This document shows, in pieces, positions 8,547 through 18,869 of a DNA stretch of 64,000 nt. Under the pieces are notes generated by a model, which was not told where the DNA came from, did not search any database, and saw only the letters and a program-made list of their open reading frames with translations. The position numbers were made by a program, and so were the translations under genes. Origin of the DNA: Silvimonas soli (GTDB taxonomy: Bacteria > Pseudomonadota > Gammaproteobacteria > Burkholderiales > Chitinibacteraceae); NCBI RefSeq assembly GCF_030035605.1, contig NZ_CP106736.1, positions 1,798,001 to 1,862,000 of the forward strand, written 5' to 3'. Each line of letters opens with the position of its first letter. Positions within the stretch are counted from its first letter, which is position 1.

Positions 8547-10397
8547 ATGCGTCCGATCCGTATGACATGGTCCTATCCAATATTACGATACTTATTTTGT
8601 GTCGCAATGGGAGTTTGCGGACTTTGCCTGGCGCAGCCGGTGCAGGCGGAACCTCAGCCCATTGCTACGCCGTGGCTAATTGATAGCACCGCAACCCTCA
8701 CAGCCAAAGACGCCGGGCGCGCCACAACCTGGAACCCGCCAGTCACCGAAGTGAATCATGGCTTTACCGCGGCAGCGATCTGGCTGGGTGTAAATCTCGA
8801 TGCTGCCCATGGTCAAACCATTCTCGAATTGACCAATCCGATACTTGAAGACGTGCGGCTGTACCAACTGCAGAGCGATGGCTCCTGGCAGGAACAACGG
8901 GCTGGCAGAGCCGTAGCGCACAAGCTTTGGCCACTGGACACCATCAGCGTGGCCTTCGTCTTGCCGCCATCCACGGCGAGTACGCATTTCATGCTGCGGA
9001 TCGCTTCGCGCACGTCCCTTTCCACCCGGGTGCAGTCCTGGTCCGCCAAAGCGTTCTATGCGCATACCGCCGAGGAAGGTTTCTGGCATGGCGTGTACTT
9101 CGGCGTGTCTTTCCTGGTAATCGCGCTACAGCTGTTTTTCTGGTGGTGGACGCGAGAAGCGTTTATGGGCTGGTATGGCGCCTATGCAGCAACCATCTTG
9201 CTGGTGGTGCTGCTCGCAAGCGGACTACCACGTCATCTTGCGGGCAGTGTGGCCGTTCCGCTCGGTGGATTTGCGCTGTGCATTTTGCCTTGGGTGGGGG
9301 CAAAACTTTCTTCCGGCATGCTGGATCTGCGGGACTGCCTGCCGCGTTACGGCCGAGCCATGCTCTATGGATTGGGCGCGGTTGCCAGCGTTGCTGCCCT
9401 GCTGACTCTGAGCGGTTTTTACGCACTAGGCGTCAGTGTTGCGGCCATTGCCTCATTGCTGTGGGCAATCACCACTCAAGTCGCAGCCTTTGTCCTGTGG
9501 CAGCGAGGTATGCGCAAAGCACTGTTTTATATGGTCACCTTCAGCATCTTTGATCTGGGTGCCGCTATCCGCTACCTGCGCAATCTGGGAGCACTCTCCC
9601 CCAGCGTGCTCACCGACTACAGCCTGCAGGCAGGCGCGTTAATTCATATGGTCATGATGAGTCTGTACATCATTTACCGCTACAACGCGCTGCGACGGGC
9701 TCTGGCTATCGAACAACTGGCCCATCAGCAGCAGCGCGATTTTGTGTCCATGGTGTCGCATGAGTTTCGCACCCCCATGGCCATCATTAATACATCGGCG
9801 CAGAAACTGGCCGCCAATCCAGACGGGCCCAAAGAGCGCTTCCTGCAACGCTGTACCAACATCCGTAATGCCTGTCTGCGAATGAGTAACCTGATCGACG
9901 AATATCTGTCGCTAGATCGCCTGGAATACGCCGAGCAGCCCATGCATCATGCCTGGTGCAGCATCCAGGAGTTGCTCGAGGAAGTGGCCGCCGACTTCCC
10001 ATATCGGCGAGTGCACGTAATAACAAATGCCCTGCCCGCCAGGTTCTTTTGCGACCGTCAGCTTTTACGCGTTGCTTTGGGCAATCTGCTATCTAACGCC
10101 AACCGCTACTCGCCTCCGGATAAAGGCATCGAACTGCAGGCCGAGGGCGACGATACTGGGGATGTGCGAATACGGGTGGTGGACCATGGAGAAGGCATTG
10201 CCCCCGACGAACTGCCACGTATTTTCCAGAAGTACTTTCGTGGTCGAAATGCCAGCAGCAAGCCCGGAGCGGGACTAGGGCTGTTTCTGGTCGAACGCAT
10301 TGTGCAACAGCATGGCGGCAAGCTGACGGTGGCCAGCCCGGCGGGCGAAGGCTGTAGTTTCTCGATCTGGCTGCCGCATACCACCGACCAGCCCTAG
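8547..10397 (+). CDS. Sensor histidine kinase with 7TMR-DISM sensor
   Basis: Membrane histidine kinase of 616 residues. A signal peptide (to about residue 34, PVQA-EP) is followed by a periplasmic DISMED2-like beta domain (FTAAAIWLGVNLDA), seven membrane segments (about 180-385), a HisKA domain with SHEFRTPMAIINTSAQKL (His near 405) and a HATPase domain with NLLSNANRYSP, VVDHGEGIAPDEL and GAGLGLFLV. 7TMR-DISM kinases usually sense carbohydrate-like or other small ligands; the ligand here is unknown. The divergent response regulator at 7792-8463 is its likely cognate partner. Confidence 0.92.
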   Translation: MRPIRMTWSYPILRYLFCVAMGVCGLCLAQPVQAEPQPIATPWLIDSTATLTAKDAGRATTWNPPVTEVNHGFTAAAIWLGVNLDAAHGQTILELTNPILEDVRLYQLQSDGSWQEQRAGRAVAHKLWPLDTISVAFVLPPSTASTHFMLRIASRTSLSTRVQSWSAKAFYAHTAEEGFWHGVYFGVSFLVIALQLFFWWWTREAFMGWYGAYAATILLVVLLASGLPRHLAGSVAVPLGGFALCILPWVGAKLSSGMLDLRDCLPRYGRAMLYGLGAVASVAALLTLSGFYALGVSVAAIASLLWAITTQVAAFVLWQRGMRKALFYMVTFSIFDLGAAIRYLRNLGALSPSVLTDYSLQAGALIHMVMMSLYIIYRYNALRRALAIEQLAHQQQRDFVSMVSHEFRTPMAIINTSAQKLAANPDGPKERFLQRCTNIRNACLRMSNLIDEYLSLDRLEYAEQPMHHAWCSIQELLEEVAADFPYRRVHVITNALPARFFCDRQLLRVALGNLLSNANRYSPPDKGIELQAEGDDTGDVRIRVVDHGEGIAPDELPRIFQKYFRGRNASSKPGAGLGLFLVERIVQQHGGKLTVASPAGEGCSFSIWLPHTTDQP

Positions 10398-10467
10398 CCT
10401 TTCACGCAGCGTTGTTGCTTGAATCGGCTTGAGCAAAATCGCTTTCAGCAGCAGGAGCCCGCTACAG

Positions 10468-12081
10468 TCATGCCAGTCGCTCAGCGCCAGTTTCGGTGCT
10501 GGATTCAACGTAATCCGCCGGAATGAGCGGCAGCTGAATACTCAGAGTGGTTGTGGCGTTTTCGGTCGACACCGCAAAAGCGATCTGGCCGCCTTGAGCC
10601 TCAGTCAGCAGCTTGGCCGAATACGTACCAATGCCCGTACCGCCACGTTTGCCTTTGGTCACAAACTTGGAGAAAAACACATCCCGTATTTCGATCGGGA
10701 CCATTCCTTCATTGGTGATGAAAATACACAGCATGTCACCCTTTTTCAGTTTGACGCTCACCAGGCCTTTCTCAGGCGCGGCCTCGCAAGCATTCTTGAG
10801 CAGATTCTGAAAAATCGACCAGGTGAGCATGGCATCACCGAATGCACGTGCCGGCTCCGTGCCTGCGGCTTCGTCTGCTTCCACGGAAATGGTCAATTGC
10901 TTGTGTTTGAATGCCGTACGTACAAGATGTACGACTCGCTGCAAAATATCTTCGACCTCAATCGGCTTGGCCTCCAGTACAAACCGGCCGGTTTCAATTT
11001 TGTACAATTCGGACGAAAGATTGATCATGCCAAGTAATTGCAAGCTCGTTTCCTCGGCCTCACGTAACTGATCAACCTGATAACGATTCATTTGCTTCAT
11101 GGAATCTGTGGCAATCAGGTTTTGCAGCAGGCCGATTACACCGGCCAGGCCGCCTTTGAGGTCGTGACGCATGACATGTTCTACATCGTCACGCAGTCTG
11201 GCTGCCTCCAGCATGCTGTCATAACCCGCCTGGAGAGAGCGGTGCAGCGTCACGTAGCGCATGAAATTGCGGATGCGCAATGTCAGCTGGTCAGGATCGA
11301 TGGGCTTGGTCACAAAATCAACTGCACCCAACTCTAGGCCGGCATGCCTGTCTTTGTCTTGTGCCAGGGCAGTGACAAAAATCACCGGAATACTCTGCGA
11401 GCCCGGGTGCTCGCGCATGCGTCGGGCGACTTCAAAGCCATCCATTTCCGGCATCATTACGTCGAGTAAAACCAGGTCGGGCGGCGTGGCTGAATGGCAA
11501 ATTTCAAGCGCCTTTTCACCGTTAAGGGCAATGCGGATGCGGTATTCATCCTTGAGCAACTCCGCCAATACCTGAAGATTATCCGGCGTGTCATCCACCA
11601 CCAGTACCGTGGGTTTCTCGGGTTGGGCAACCGGCTCATCGGTTGCCGTCTTTGCCAGCATTTCTTTCATTGCCGCGAGCGCTTTCGGCGGACGCGGTTT
11701 CCAGTTGATTGCCCTGTTGATGCTCGCTTCCAGCCGATCCGGCGAGTACGGCTTGACCAGTAAATCGCTCACGCCGTTGGCGATGGCCTGTTCAAGATGC
11801 CTGCGGTCTGACTCAGCCGTAATCATCACAAAGGGCAACCGACACAAACTCTCGTCGTTGCGCACTTCGCATAACAATTCAAAGCCGGTCATCACCGGCA
11901 TGTTCCAGTCAGACAAGATGACATCTACCCGGTGCCTGCGCAGCAGCCGCAATGCTTCGGCCCCATTGCTTGCCGTGATGACTTGATCCAGCCCCAGTTG
12001 GCGCAATTGGGTCGTGGTGACTTTGCGCATGGGCTCAAAATCATCGACCACAAGTACCACCAGATCCTTGAATTTCTGCAT
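10468..12081 (-). CDS. REC-REC-histidine kinase protein (cytosolic)
   Basis: A 537-residue protein with no membrane segment. Receiver 1 (VVLVVDDFEPMRK; phospho-Asp in LSDWNMPVMTG near residue 57) resembles a CheY-type domain. Receiver 2 (TVLVVDDTPDNLQV; LLDVMMPEMDG near 205) follows a ~20-residue linker. A kinase part has H-box MRHDLKGGLAGVIG near 305 and an HATPase domain (NLLKNACEAAPEKG; GGTGIGTYSAKLL). The protein can thus receive phosphate at two sites and may autophosphorylate. It is third in an operon: the preceding stop TAA abuts its ATG directly (12082/12081). Confidence 0.9.
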   Translation of the reverse strand: MQKFKDLVVLVVDDFEPMRKVTTTQLRQLGLDQVITASNGAEALRLLRRHRVDVILSDWNMPVMTGFELLCEVRNDESLCRLPFVMITAESDRRHLEQAIANGVSDLLVKPYSPDRLEASINRAINWKPRPPKALAAMKEMLAKTATDEPVAQPEKPTVLVVDDTPDNLQVLAELLKDEYRIRIALNGEKALEICHSATPPDLVLLDVMMPEMDGFEVARRMREHPGSQSIPVIFVTALAQDKDRHAGLELGAVDFVTKPIDPDQLTLRIRNFMRYVTLHRSLQAGYDSMLEAARLRDDVEHVMRHDLKGGLAGVIGLLQNLIATDSMKQMNRYQVDQLREAEETSLQLLGMINLSSELYKIETGRFVLEAKPIEVEDILQRVVHLVRTAFKHKQLTISVEADEAAGTEPARAFGDAMLTWSIFQNLLKNACEAAPEKGLVSVKLKKGDMLCIFITNEGMVPIEIRDVFFSKFVTKGKRGGTGIGTYSAKLLTEAQGGQIAFAVSTENATTTLSIQLPLIPADYVESSTETGAERLA

Positions 12082-13248
12082 TTATGCCTGCCTTGATTCT
12101 TGTGATTCCAGACTGCCGATCAACCTGGCTTTCTGTTCGAGCTCTGCGTCCGTATCGCCGTAGAACCTGGCAATAGCCTGGAACTCTCCCTGCAACTGGT
12201 CAAACGCATCGACAATGTCCGGGTCAAAATGCGTGCCGCGTCCAGCCAGGATGAGATTGGAGGCGGCTTCGTGCGACATGGGTTTCTTGTATACGCGCGG
12301 GCTGATCAAGGCATCGTAAACGTCGGCCAGCGCCATAAGCCGTGCACTGAGCGGAACACCATCGCCGGACAAGCCAAGTGGATAGCCGCTGCCGTCCCAT
12401 TTTTCATGATGAGAAAAGGCGATTTCCTTGGCCAGCACCAGAAACTCGATCTGATAGCCCAGCATCTGCTCCATTTTTGCGATGGCAGCGCGCCCTTTTA
12501 CGGCATGCGTTTTCATGATCTCCATCTCTTGCGGGGTCAGCTTGCCCGGCTTTAACAAGATGTGATCAGGAATACCCACCTTGCCGATGTCATGTAATGG
12601 CGCCGATTTGAACAACAGATCAATGTAGTAATCATCCAGCTGGGCGCTAAAGCGAGGGTGGTCGCGCAAGTGCTCGGCCAGGGCCTTCACATAGCGTTGC
12701 GTGCGCAAGATATGGTTGCCAGTCTCCGAATCGCGCGTTTCCGCCAGCGAGGCCATTGCAGCAATCGCCACACTCTGCACCGCTACCACTTCCCGCGTAC
12801 GCCGCGCAATCTCGCATTCCAGATAGGTATTTTTGTCGCGCAGCAGATCCCTCATGCGTTTCAGGGCCAATTGGGCAGTTACCCGCGACACTAAAGTTGA
12901 CGGAGAAATCGGCTTGGTAATGAAGTCGACAGCACCGACTTCAAACCCGCGAGCCTCATTTTCTTCATCCGAGTGGGAGGTAAGAAAGATCACCGGGACA
13001 TCGCGGGTCGCCGCATTGATTTTAAGCATTTCGCAGGTCAGATAACCGTCCAGCCCATCCATCTCGACATCAAGCAGGATCAAATCCGGCATATCGCCAT
13101 GCGCCAGCAGGGCAAGTGCCACTTCGCCGCTGCTCGCGAGCAAGAGCCGGAAGTCGGGCTCCAGCAAATGCGCCAGTATTTCCAGCATGGAAGGCGTGTC
13201 GTCGACCACCATGATGGTCGCCTTATCCGACGTTGTTGCAGACTTCAT
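12082..13248 (-). CDS. REC-HD-GYP cyclic-di-GMP phosphodiesterase (RpfG-like)
   Basis: Degrades cyclic di-GMP under control of a receiver domain. Of 388 residues, the receiver has VDDTPSMLEI and phospho-Asp in LLDVEMDGLDG near 58. After a helical linker the HD-GYP domain contains HDIGKVGIPDHILLKPGKL (HD near 219), THAVKGRAAI, and HHEKWDGSGYP (GYP near 288), all metal and signature residues intact. The start codon overlaps the stop of the upstream hybrid kinase gene by one base (TAATG), so the two are translationally coupled and the kinase probably phosphorylates this receiver. Confidence 0.93.
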   Translation of the reverse strand: MKSATTSDKATIMVVDDTPSMLEILAHLLEPDFRLLLASSGEVALALLAHGDMPDLILLDVEMDGLDGYLTCEMLKINAATRDVPVIFLTSHSDEENEARGFEVGAVDFITKPISPSTLVSRVTAQLALKRMRDLLRDKNTYLECEIARRTREVVAVQSVAIAAMASLAETRDSETGNHILRTQRYVKALAEHLRDHPRFSAQLDDYYIDLLFKSAPLHDIGKVGIPDHILLKPGKLTPQEMEIMKTHAVKGRAAIAKMEQMLGYQIEFLVLAKEIAFSHHEKWDGSGYPLGLSGDGVPLSARLMALADVYDALISPRVYKKPMSHEAASNLILAGRGTHFDPDIVDAFDQLQGEFQAIARFYGDTDAELEQKARLIGSLESQESRQA

Positions 13249-16200
13249 TACGAATCCCTTCCTTCAATTGCTGTGACTGCGGCCTGCAGCGCACTGCGGG
13301 CAGTCCCAAAATCAAACATCCGCATTGCCTGCTCTACCTCACGTATGTGTTGCGGCAACGCCTGCCGTAACAGCGGCGCGGACTTTTCAAATAATTCACC
13401 GGCCTCGGCATCGTCCTTGCTCAACAAGTGTTCGAGTCGGGCGCACAGTTTTCTGACCTGCTCGAGATCCGGACTGCTGCCCGGCTCCGCAGATAAAGCA
13501 CTGGGGGTAGCAGGCAGCACCGCGGCGAGCTGGGCCAACAGCGGGTGCAGAGCGGCTTCCAGCGCGTTGATGCGTACCTCTATCAACTCTGCCGCATGCT
13601 GATCGCGTAACGCATGTTCGACCTCAGCGGCCAGCTGCTGCACCTGGACCGCACCAAGTTGCCCGGCCACGCCACGCAGGCTATGAAAACTGCGCTGTGC
13701 CGTGGCGGTGTCGCCTTGCGCGAGTGCGGCGCGAGCCTCGACAACCGCATTGCCATGGCTTTCAACAAAGCTGCCCAGCAAGCGCAGATATAACGCGGTG
13801 TTGCCGCGAATTCGGCGCAGCCCGGCGACCGAATCAAGTCCGTGGATGTGTGACAGCGTGGAGCCTAATTCGACTGGCGATGCGCTTGCAGCGGGTATTT
13901 CGGACTTGGCTGCGACCGGCTTGAGCCACCGTTGCAGCGTATTCCAGAGAGCCTCTGGCTCCACGGGTTTGGCGATATGGTCATTCATGCCGATTTCGAG
14001 GCAACGTTGACGATCTCCCGTCATGGCATTGGCGGTCATGGCGATGATTGGCAGGGTGTGGCCTTGACTGCGGATCATCTGCGTCGCCACGATGCCATCC
14101 ATGACCGGCATCTGCATGTCCATCAGCACGAGGTCAAAGTTGTTTTCAGCGATTTTTTGCACCGCTATCGCTCCGTTCCCGGCCAGCTCCACGCTCAACC
14201 CGCCTTCTGCCAACAGCTCCATAGCGACTTGCTGGTTCAGGGCGTTATCCTCAACCAGCAAGATGCGCGCTGCCTGCAACTTCGGAACCTGGAAGGAGCC
14301 AGTGGTTAATGCGTAGGTGGGTCTGACGACGCCAGGCGTGGCCAGAACGTTGGCGATACAGTCATGCAACTGGCCCGAACTCACTGGTTTGGGCAGCGTG
14401 CCATTGATACTTTCCGAGGCCGCCTGCAGCCGGATCTGCTCATTGTCGTAAGCTGTCATCATGACAATGCGTGCGGGGCGTGACGGACGGTGCGAGCGTA
14501 TATGCCGACTGGCCGTGAAGCCGTCCATGCCGGGCATATTGCTATCCATAAAAATAATGTCATAGGGCTTGCCCATCTCATCCATCGCAGCAACGCGCTC
14601 AATTGCGGCCTCCCCCGATGAGGTGGCATCAACCTCCAGCCCCAAGTGGTTGAGCATGCGTGTTTGCGTTGTGCGGGCGCTGTCGTTGTCGTCCACGACC
14701 AGAACCTTGGCGCGCGGCAGTATTTCGTTTCGCTGCGCTGCATCACCTGGCACCGCCGGAATACCCAGACTGGCCGTAAACCAGAAGGTGCTGCCCACTC
14801 CGTAGGTGCTCTGCACCCCGACTTCGCCGTGCATCAGACCTGCCAGCATTTTGCAAATAGCCAGGCCCAGACCGGTGCCACCATATTTGCGGGTGGTGGA
14901 CGTATCTGCCTGCCGGAAAGAATGAAATAACAGACCGCGCTGCTCATCGCTAAGGCCAATGCCCGTGTCCTGCACGGCAAAATGCAGAACCGCCGCCTGC
15001 CCTTGCAACTCACCCAGTTGCACGGAGAGTTTGATCTCACCCTCATGGGTAAACTTGATCGCGTTATTGATGTAGTTGATGAGCACCTGCCGCAGTCGCA
15101 CCGGATCGCCAATCAAGCGGCGTGGCACGTCATGGGCCACATCGAATATCAGTTCAAGTGATTTGACCGATGCTTTTTCGATGTGCAGCGCGCCAAGATC
15201 GTCCAGCAATTTGTCGAGGGAAAATTCCACCTGCTCGATGTCGAGCTTGCCCGCTTCAATTTTGGAAAAATCCAGAATATCGTTAATGATGCCCAGCAGA
15301 TGCTGGCTTGAATCCTGAATTTTTTTCAGATAGTCGCGTTGTTTGGGCGTCAAGTCAGAGCGCGTCGCCAGATGGGCCATGCCGACGATCACGTTCATCG
15401 GTGTGCGAATTTCGTGGCTCATATTGGCCAGGAAATCACTTTTGGCCCGTGTCGCGATTTCCGCATCATCCTTGGCGGCCGCCAGCTGCGCGGTTCGTTC
15501 TTCAACCAGAGCTTCAAGATGCTGCTTGTAGGATTCGAGTTCGCTGCGCGCCAATTCCGCATCTTCAGCCAGACTGATAGCCGCCGCCCGTTCATCCTGC
15601 ATGATCAGCGCGCTTTGGCTCAGGCGCTGTTCAACCCGTCGATTGCGCCGGTCCTGCAAAGCGGTAGCCGCAATCAGATTGGCAAAGTGTTTCAAAAAAC
15701 CAATGATTTGCGGCAGTCTGGTTTCGTCCAGTACCGCATCTGCATCGTTCAGGACACCCGTTGTCGTCAAACGAAAAGGCGCAGTGCGCAGAACGGCGAC
15801 TTGCTGAGCATCAACCCAAATCGGCGCGGCGCAAGCGTATACACCTGCAACGCCATGATAAATCGCACACTCGCTGGCAATGGACTGGGGGTCGCTGCCA
15901 TCGACACGTTGCATTGCGGCGAGGGAAAAATCCTCGCGCCAATCCGACGCGACCACCAACACCCCATTTTGATCGAAGATGGCAGCATTGATGCCCAACA
16001 GGTCGCAGTAATCAACAAGAATACGCTGTGTTTCAACGGTCACCGGCAATACCGGAATATCTGGCGTAATTGCCGTGGAGCCGATAGTTGGCAGTGATGT
16101 GGGCGGCGCCAAGACTTGTGCGGGCGCATCGCCGTCCACTTGCTCGGGCGAGTCATAGATGGGTGAATGACCCAGCTCCAGCGCCAACGCATTCACCTGC

Positions 16201-18869
16201 CGCTTCAATTCGATAACCCGGCTTTCTCGCCCTAATGCCAGCCGGTTGAAGCGCTCGATTTCATCGATTTTTTTGCGGTCGGATACATCGACAAACGTCC
16301 CGATCACGCCGCCTGGCGAACCATCGGCTTTGCGAAAACTGGATATGTAATAGAGGGTGTCATGCACCAGCCCATCCGCAAAAGATAGAGACATCTCACG
16401 CTGCACCGAAGAACCGCTGGCTACGAGCTCTTTATGCTCCATGTGATGGGCATGGCGATCAGCCTCCGGCATAAAGTCCAGGTCCAGCACCTGTTTGCCG
16501 ATGAGCGCCTCACGTTGCATATTGAATGTCTGCTCGTATGCTCGATTGAAGCCCAGATAACGCAGGTCAGCGTCTTTGTAGAAAATGGGATAAGGAATCG
16601 TGTCGATCAAAGCCTGCAACAGCGCGGTATGGTCACGCTCCTGTTGCTCAGCCCGGCGCAGTTCGGTCGCATCATGAAAGAACACGACAGCGCCGTCCTG
16701 AATGTCATCTTTATAAAGCGGCGATATGCCGTAGTTGATCGGCAGAAGCGATCCATCGCGACGCTGCATCAGGCCACTAAACCGGCTGCCGTAGGCACTA
16801 TTGACTCCAGCACCTAGATCACTGCCTGAATCGGGCATTTGGTCATCGGCAAAGTGCGATTCACAAGCAGCCAGCTCATCAATGCTTTTGCCCAGCAACT
16901 CTGCTTCCTGGTATCCAAGCACTTCCGCCGCATATGGGTTGATAAACGTCAGCCGGTTATCGGCCCCCAATCCCATCACGCCATAACGGGCAGAGGTCAG
17001 AATCATGCGATTGAGCTGCTCCAGCTCCGCCTGTTTGGCTTCGTCAAGCTTGCGCTGGGTGATATCGCGCACAGCCGCACAAATATAGGTGCCTGCAACG
17101 GTGTGTTTGGGCAAGACAGACAAGCGCACGTCCACCGGAAACTCGCTGCCGTCACGGCGCAATCCGCGTACGTTCGCGTTGGTGGAAGACATCGATCGTG
17201 CCACTGCCTCCACGGCATAACCATCGCGCAGCGCTGGATGCCGTGCCCGCGCTGCTGTTGGTAACAAGACTTCAATTGGCTGCCCGAGCAAGCCACCACG
17301 CGAATAGCCAAACATGCTCTCCAACTGGGTATTACTCAGCACAATAGAGCCACATTCATCGACAACCAACATGCCGTCTGGAGCCGACTCAATGATGCTG
17401 CGGTACCAGGCTTCGGTGACCGCCAGTTGTTCTTGCTGTTCTTCCAGCAGACGGGTCTTCTCGGCGAGTCGTCGATTGAGTTGTTCCAGCTCCTCGCCAT
17501 GTTCCTTTAACTGCTGCCCCGAAATAGCCAGCGCATCGGCCTGAATCTGCGTTCTTTCGAGCAGTTCCTGCGTTCGCAAGGTGCGCAGTAAAACATCCAG
17601 ACGCGGCTCAACAATCAGCGACAACCGATCAAGCGCATACAGTTCGCGCTCGCTAAAGCTATTGAACGAGGCAAACTCGATCACGGCCATCTGCGCGCCG
17701 CCCAACTGAAGTGGCAGCACAACCAGATTGAGCGTGGCATCAGCCCGATCGGTTACAACCAAAGGCCAGGACGAGGCAGGGACTCCATTGACTGACATTG
17801 GCTTTTGAGCAGACCGGGCCTGAACCAACAGACGCTCCGCCACCTGCGCGCGCGCAGCGCCTTGCTCTTCGGTCAGGCCATAGCCACCGATATAAACAAA
17901 CTCGCCGCCTGCTTCGCGTTCCAGATAGAACGCTGCCCGCTCGCAACGCAGCATCGGCGCTGCTGCGACCAGCAGTTGCTCGGCAAATCCGGCCAGGCTT
18001 TCCTGTTTTTGCATGACATTTGCAATGTATAACCAGCCTTCCGTGGTCCACTGCTGATCCTGCAACCGACTCGCAAGATTGTTGTACGCAACGGCAATCA
18101 GGTCGATCTCGTCCTTTCCGGCAACGCTGACACGTACCGAGAGATCATTCCCGGCGGTAGCCTGGCGCATCGCCGCGTTAACCCGGCCAATCTTGCGATT
18201 GAGTTGTCGTAGCATGCCGTACGCCCAAGCCGTACCAAGCAATACCGCAAGCGCCAGAATGGACCCGGTCACCAGATAGGCCCGCATTTGATTGCGATGT
18301 GCGTTTTCGAAATTGGCTTTGGCCACGCGCAATTGCAAATCAATCAACTGATCGATGCTGGCGAAAACCTGCGCAAAGTTGTCCTCCAATTCGCCATGTT
18401 CCAGCTCAGTCAATCCCGCACTGTTTTTCGCGGTTATGAGCGAGTCCAGTCTGGCCAATGTGCCGTCGGCCGCGTCCATGCTCAGACTGGTCTGCGCCAC
18501 CAGTTTTTTTTCTTCGTCAGTCAACGCAGTTTTGAGATAAGTATCCCATCGGGCATGAATCGAGATTTTTGCCTGCCGAATGCTCGCCTGGGCCACGTCC
18601 CAGTCGATCTTTCCTGCTCCTAGTTTGTGAACGACCTCCAGCGCATGCTTGGCATACAGATCTTCAATGCGCTTAAGCTCGGCCAGGCTGGTTACCCGGT
18701 CGTTGTAGGTCGTTTCAAAATCAGACTGGATAGAGGCTACCCGGTAGACGTTATTTCCGCCTTGCACGAGCATCAGAAAAAGGCCGCCAAACAGCAGCAT
18801 CAGCAGCTTGGCCCGAATCGTCATTTCCGAGTTTATTTTGGTCAATTTCAATTTAGTGCTCTCATTCAT
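13248..18869 (-). CDS. Giant hybrid histidine kinase (4HB-HAMP-GAF-PASx3-PocR?-HisKA-HATPase-REC-REC-Hpt)
   Basis: A 1873-residue membrane-bound phosphorelay kinase. Two membrane segments (about 22-40 and 200-220) enclose a helical 4HB-type sensor. A HAMP linker follows (220-275), then a GAF-like region (285-435), a coiled coil, and three PAS domains (about 488-870, each opening with a typical TAPDGM/GLGADNRL/DTIPYPIF-like core). A further region (~930-1085, IFDQNGVLVVASDW…, conserved Cys residues) resembles a PocR-type ligand domain. HisKA (SHEIRTPMNVIVGMAHLA, His near 1151), HATPase, two receivers (Asp in FMDSNMPGMDG near 1441 and LMDMQMPVMDG near 1583) and an Hpt (HSLRGVAGQLGA near 1726) complete it. 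First gene of a three-gene operon. ATG 18869 is used; an ATG 15 codons downstream is possible. Confidence 0.93.
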   Translation of the reverse strand: MNESTKLKLTKINSEMTIRAKLLMLLFGGLFLMLVQGGNNVYRVASIQSDFETTYNDRVTSLAELKRIEDLYAKHALEVVHKLGAGKIDWDVAQASIRQAKISIHARWDTYLKTALTDEEKKLVAQTSLSMDAADGTLARLDSLITAKNSAGLTELEHGELEDNFAQVFASIDQLIDLQLRVAKANFENAHRNQMRAYLVTGSILALAVLLGTAWAYGMLRQLNRKIGRVNAAMRQATAGNDLSVRVSVAGKDEIDLIAVAYNNLASRLQDQQWTTEGWLYIANVMQKQESLAGFAEQLLVAAAPMLRCERAAFYLEREAGGEFVYIGGYGLTEEQGAARAQVAERLLVQARSAQKPMSVNGVPASSWPLVVTDRADATLNLVVLPLQLGGAQMAVIEFASFNSFSERELYALDRLSLIVEPRLDVLLRTLRTQELLERTQIQADALAISGQQLKEHGEELEQLNRRLAEKTRLLEEQQEQLAVTEAWYRSIIESAPDGMLVVDECGSIVLSNTQLESMFGYSRGGLLGQPIEVLLPTAARARHPALRDGYAVEAVARSMSSTNANVRGLRRDGSEFPVDVRLSVLPKHTVAGTYICAAVRDITQRKLDEAKQAELEQLNRMILTSARYGVMGLGADNRLTFINPYAAEVLGYQEAELLGKSIDELAACESHFADDQMPDSGSDLGAGVNSAYGSRFSGLMQRRDGSLLPINYGISPLYKDDIQDGAVVFFHDATELRRAEQQERDHTALLQALIDTIPYPIFYKDADLRYLGFNRAYEQTFNMQREALIGKQVLDLDFMPEADRHAHHMEHKELVASGSSVQREMSLSFADGLVHDTLYYISSFRKADGSPGGVIGTFVDVSDRKKIDEIERFNRLALGRESRVIELKRQVNALALELGHSPIYDSPEQVDGDAPAQVLAPPTSLPTIGSTAITPDIPVLPVTVETQRILVDYCDLLGINAAIFDQNGVLVVASDWREDFSLAAMQRVDGSDPQSIASECAIYHGVAGVYACAAPIWVDAQQVAVLRTAPFRLTTTGVLNDADAVLDETRLPQIIGFLKHFANLIAATALQDRRNRRVEQRLSQSALIMQDERAAAISLAEDAELARSELESYKQHLEALVEERTAQLAAAKDDAEIATRAKSDFLANMSHEIRTPMNVIVGMAHLATRSDLTPKQRDYLKKIQDSSQHLLGIINDILDFSKIEAGKLDIEQVEFSLDKLLDDLGALHIEKASVKSLELIFDVAHDVPRRLIGDPVRLRQVLINYINNAIKFTHEGEIKLSVQLGELQGQAAVLHFAVQDTGIGLSDEQRGLLFHSFRQADTSTTRKYGGTGLGLAICKMLAGLMHGEVGVQSTYGVGSTFWFTASLGIPAVPGDAAQRNEILPRAKVLVVDDNDSARTTQTRMLNHLGLEVDATSSGEAAIERVAAMDEMGKPYDIIFMDSNMPGMDGFTASRHIRSHRPSRPARIVMMTAYDNEQIRLQAASESINGTLPKPVSSGQLHDCIANVLATPGVVRPTYALTTGSFQVPKLQAARILLVEDNALNQQVAMELLAEGGLSVELAGNGAIAVQKIAENNFDLVLMDMQMPVMDGIVATQMIRSQGHTLPIIAMTANAMTGDRQRCLEIGMNDHIAKPVEPEALWNTLQRWLKPVAAKSEIPAASASPVELGSTLSHIHGLDSVAGLRRIRGNTALYLRLLGSFVESHGNAVVEARAALAQGDTATAQRSFHSLRGVAGQLGAVQVQQLAAEVEHALRDQHAAELIEVRINALEAALHPLLAQLAAVLPATPSALSAEPGSSPDLEQVRKLCARLEHLLSKDDAEAGELFEKSAPLLRQALPQHIREVEQAMRMFDFGTARSALQAAVTAIEGRDS

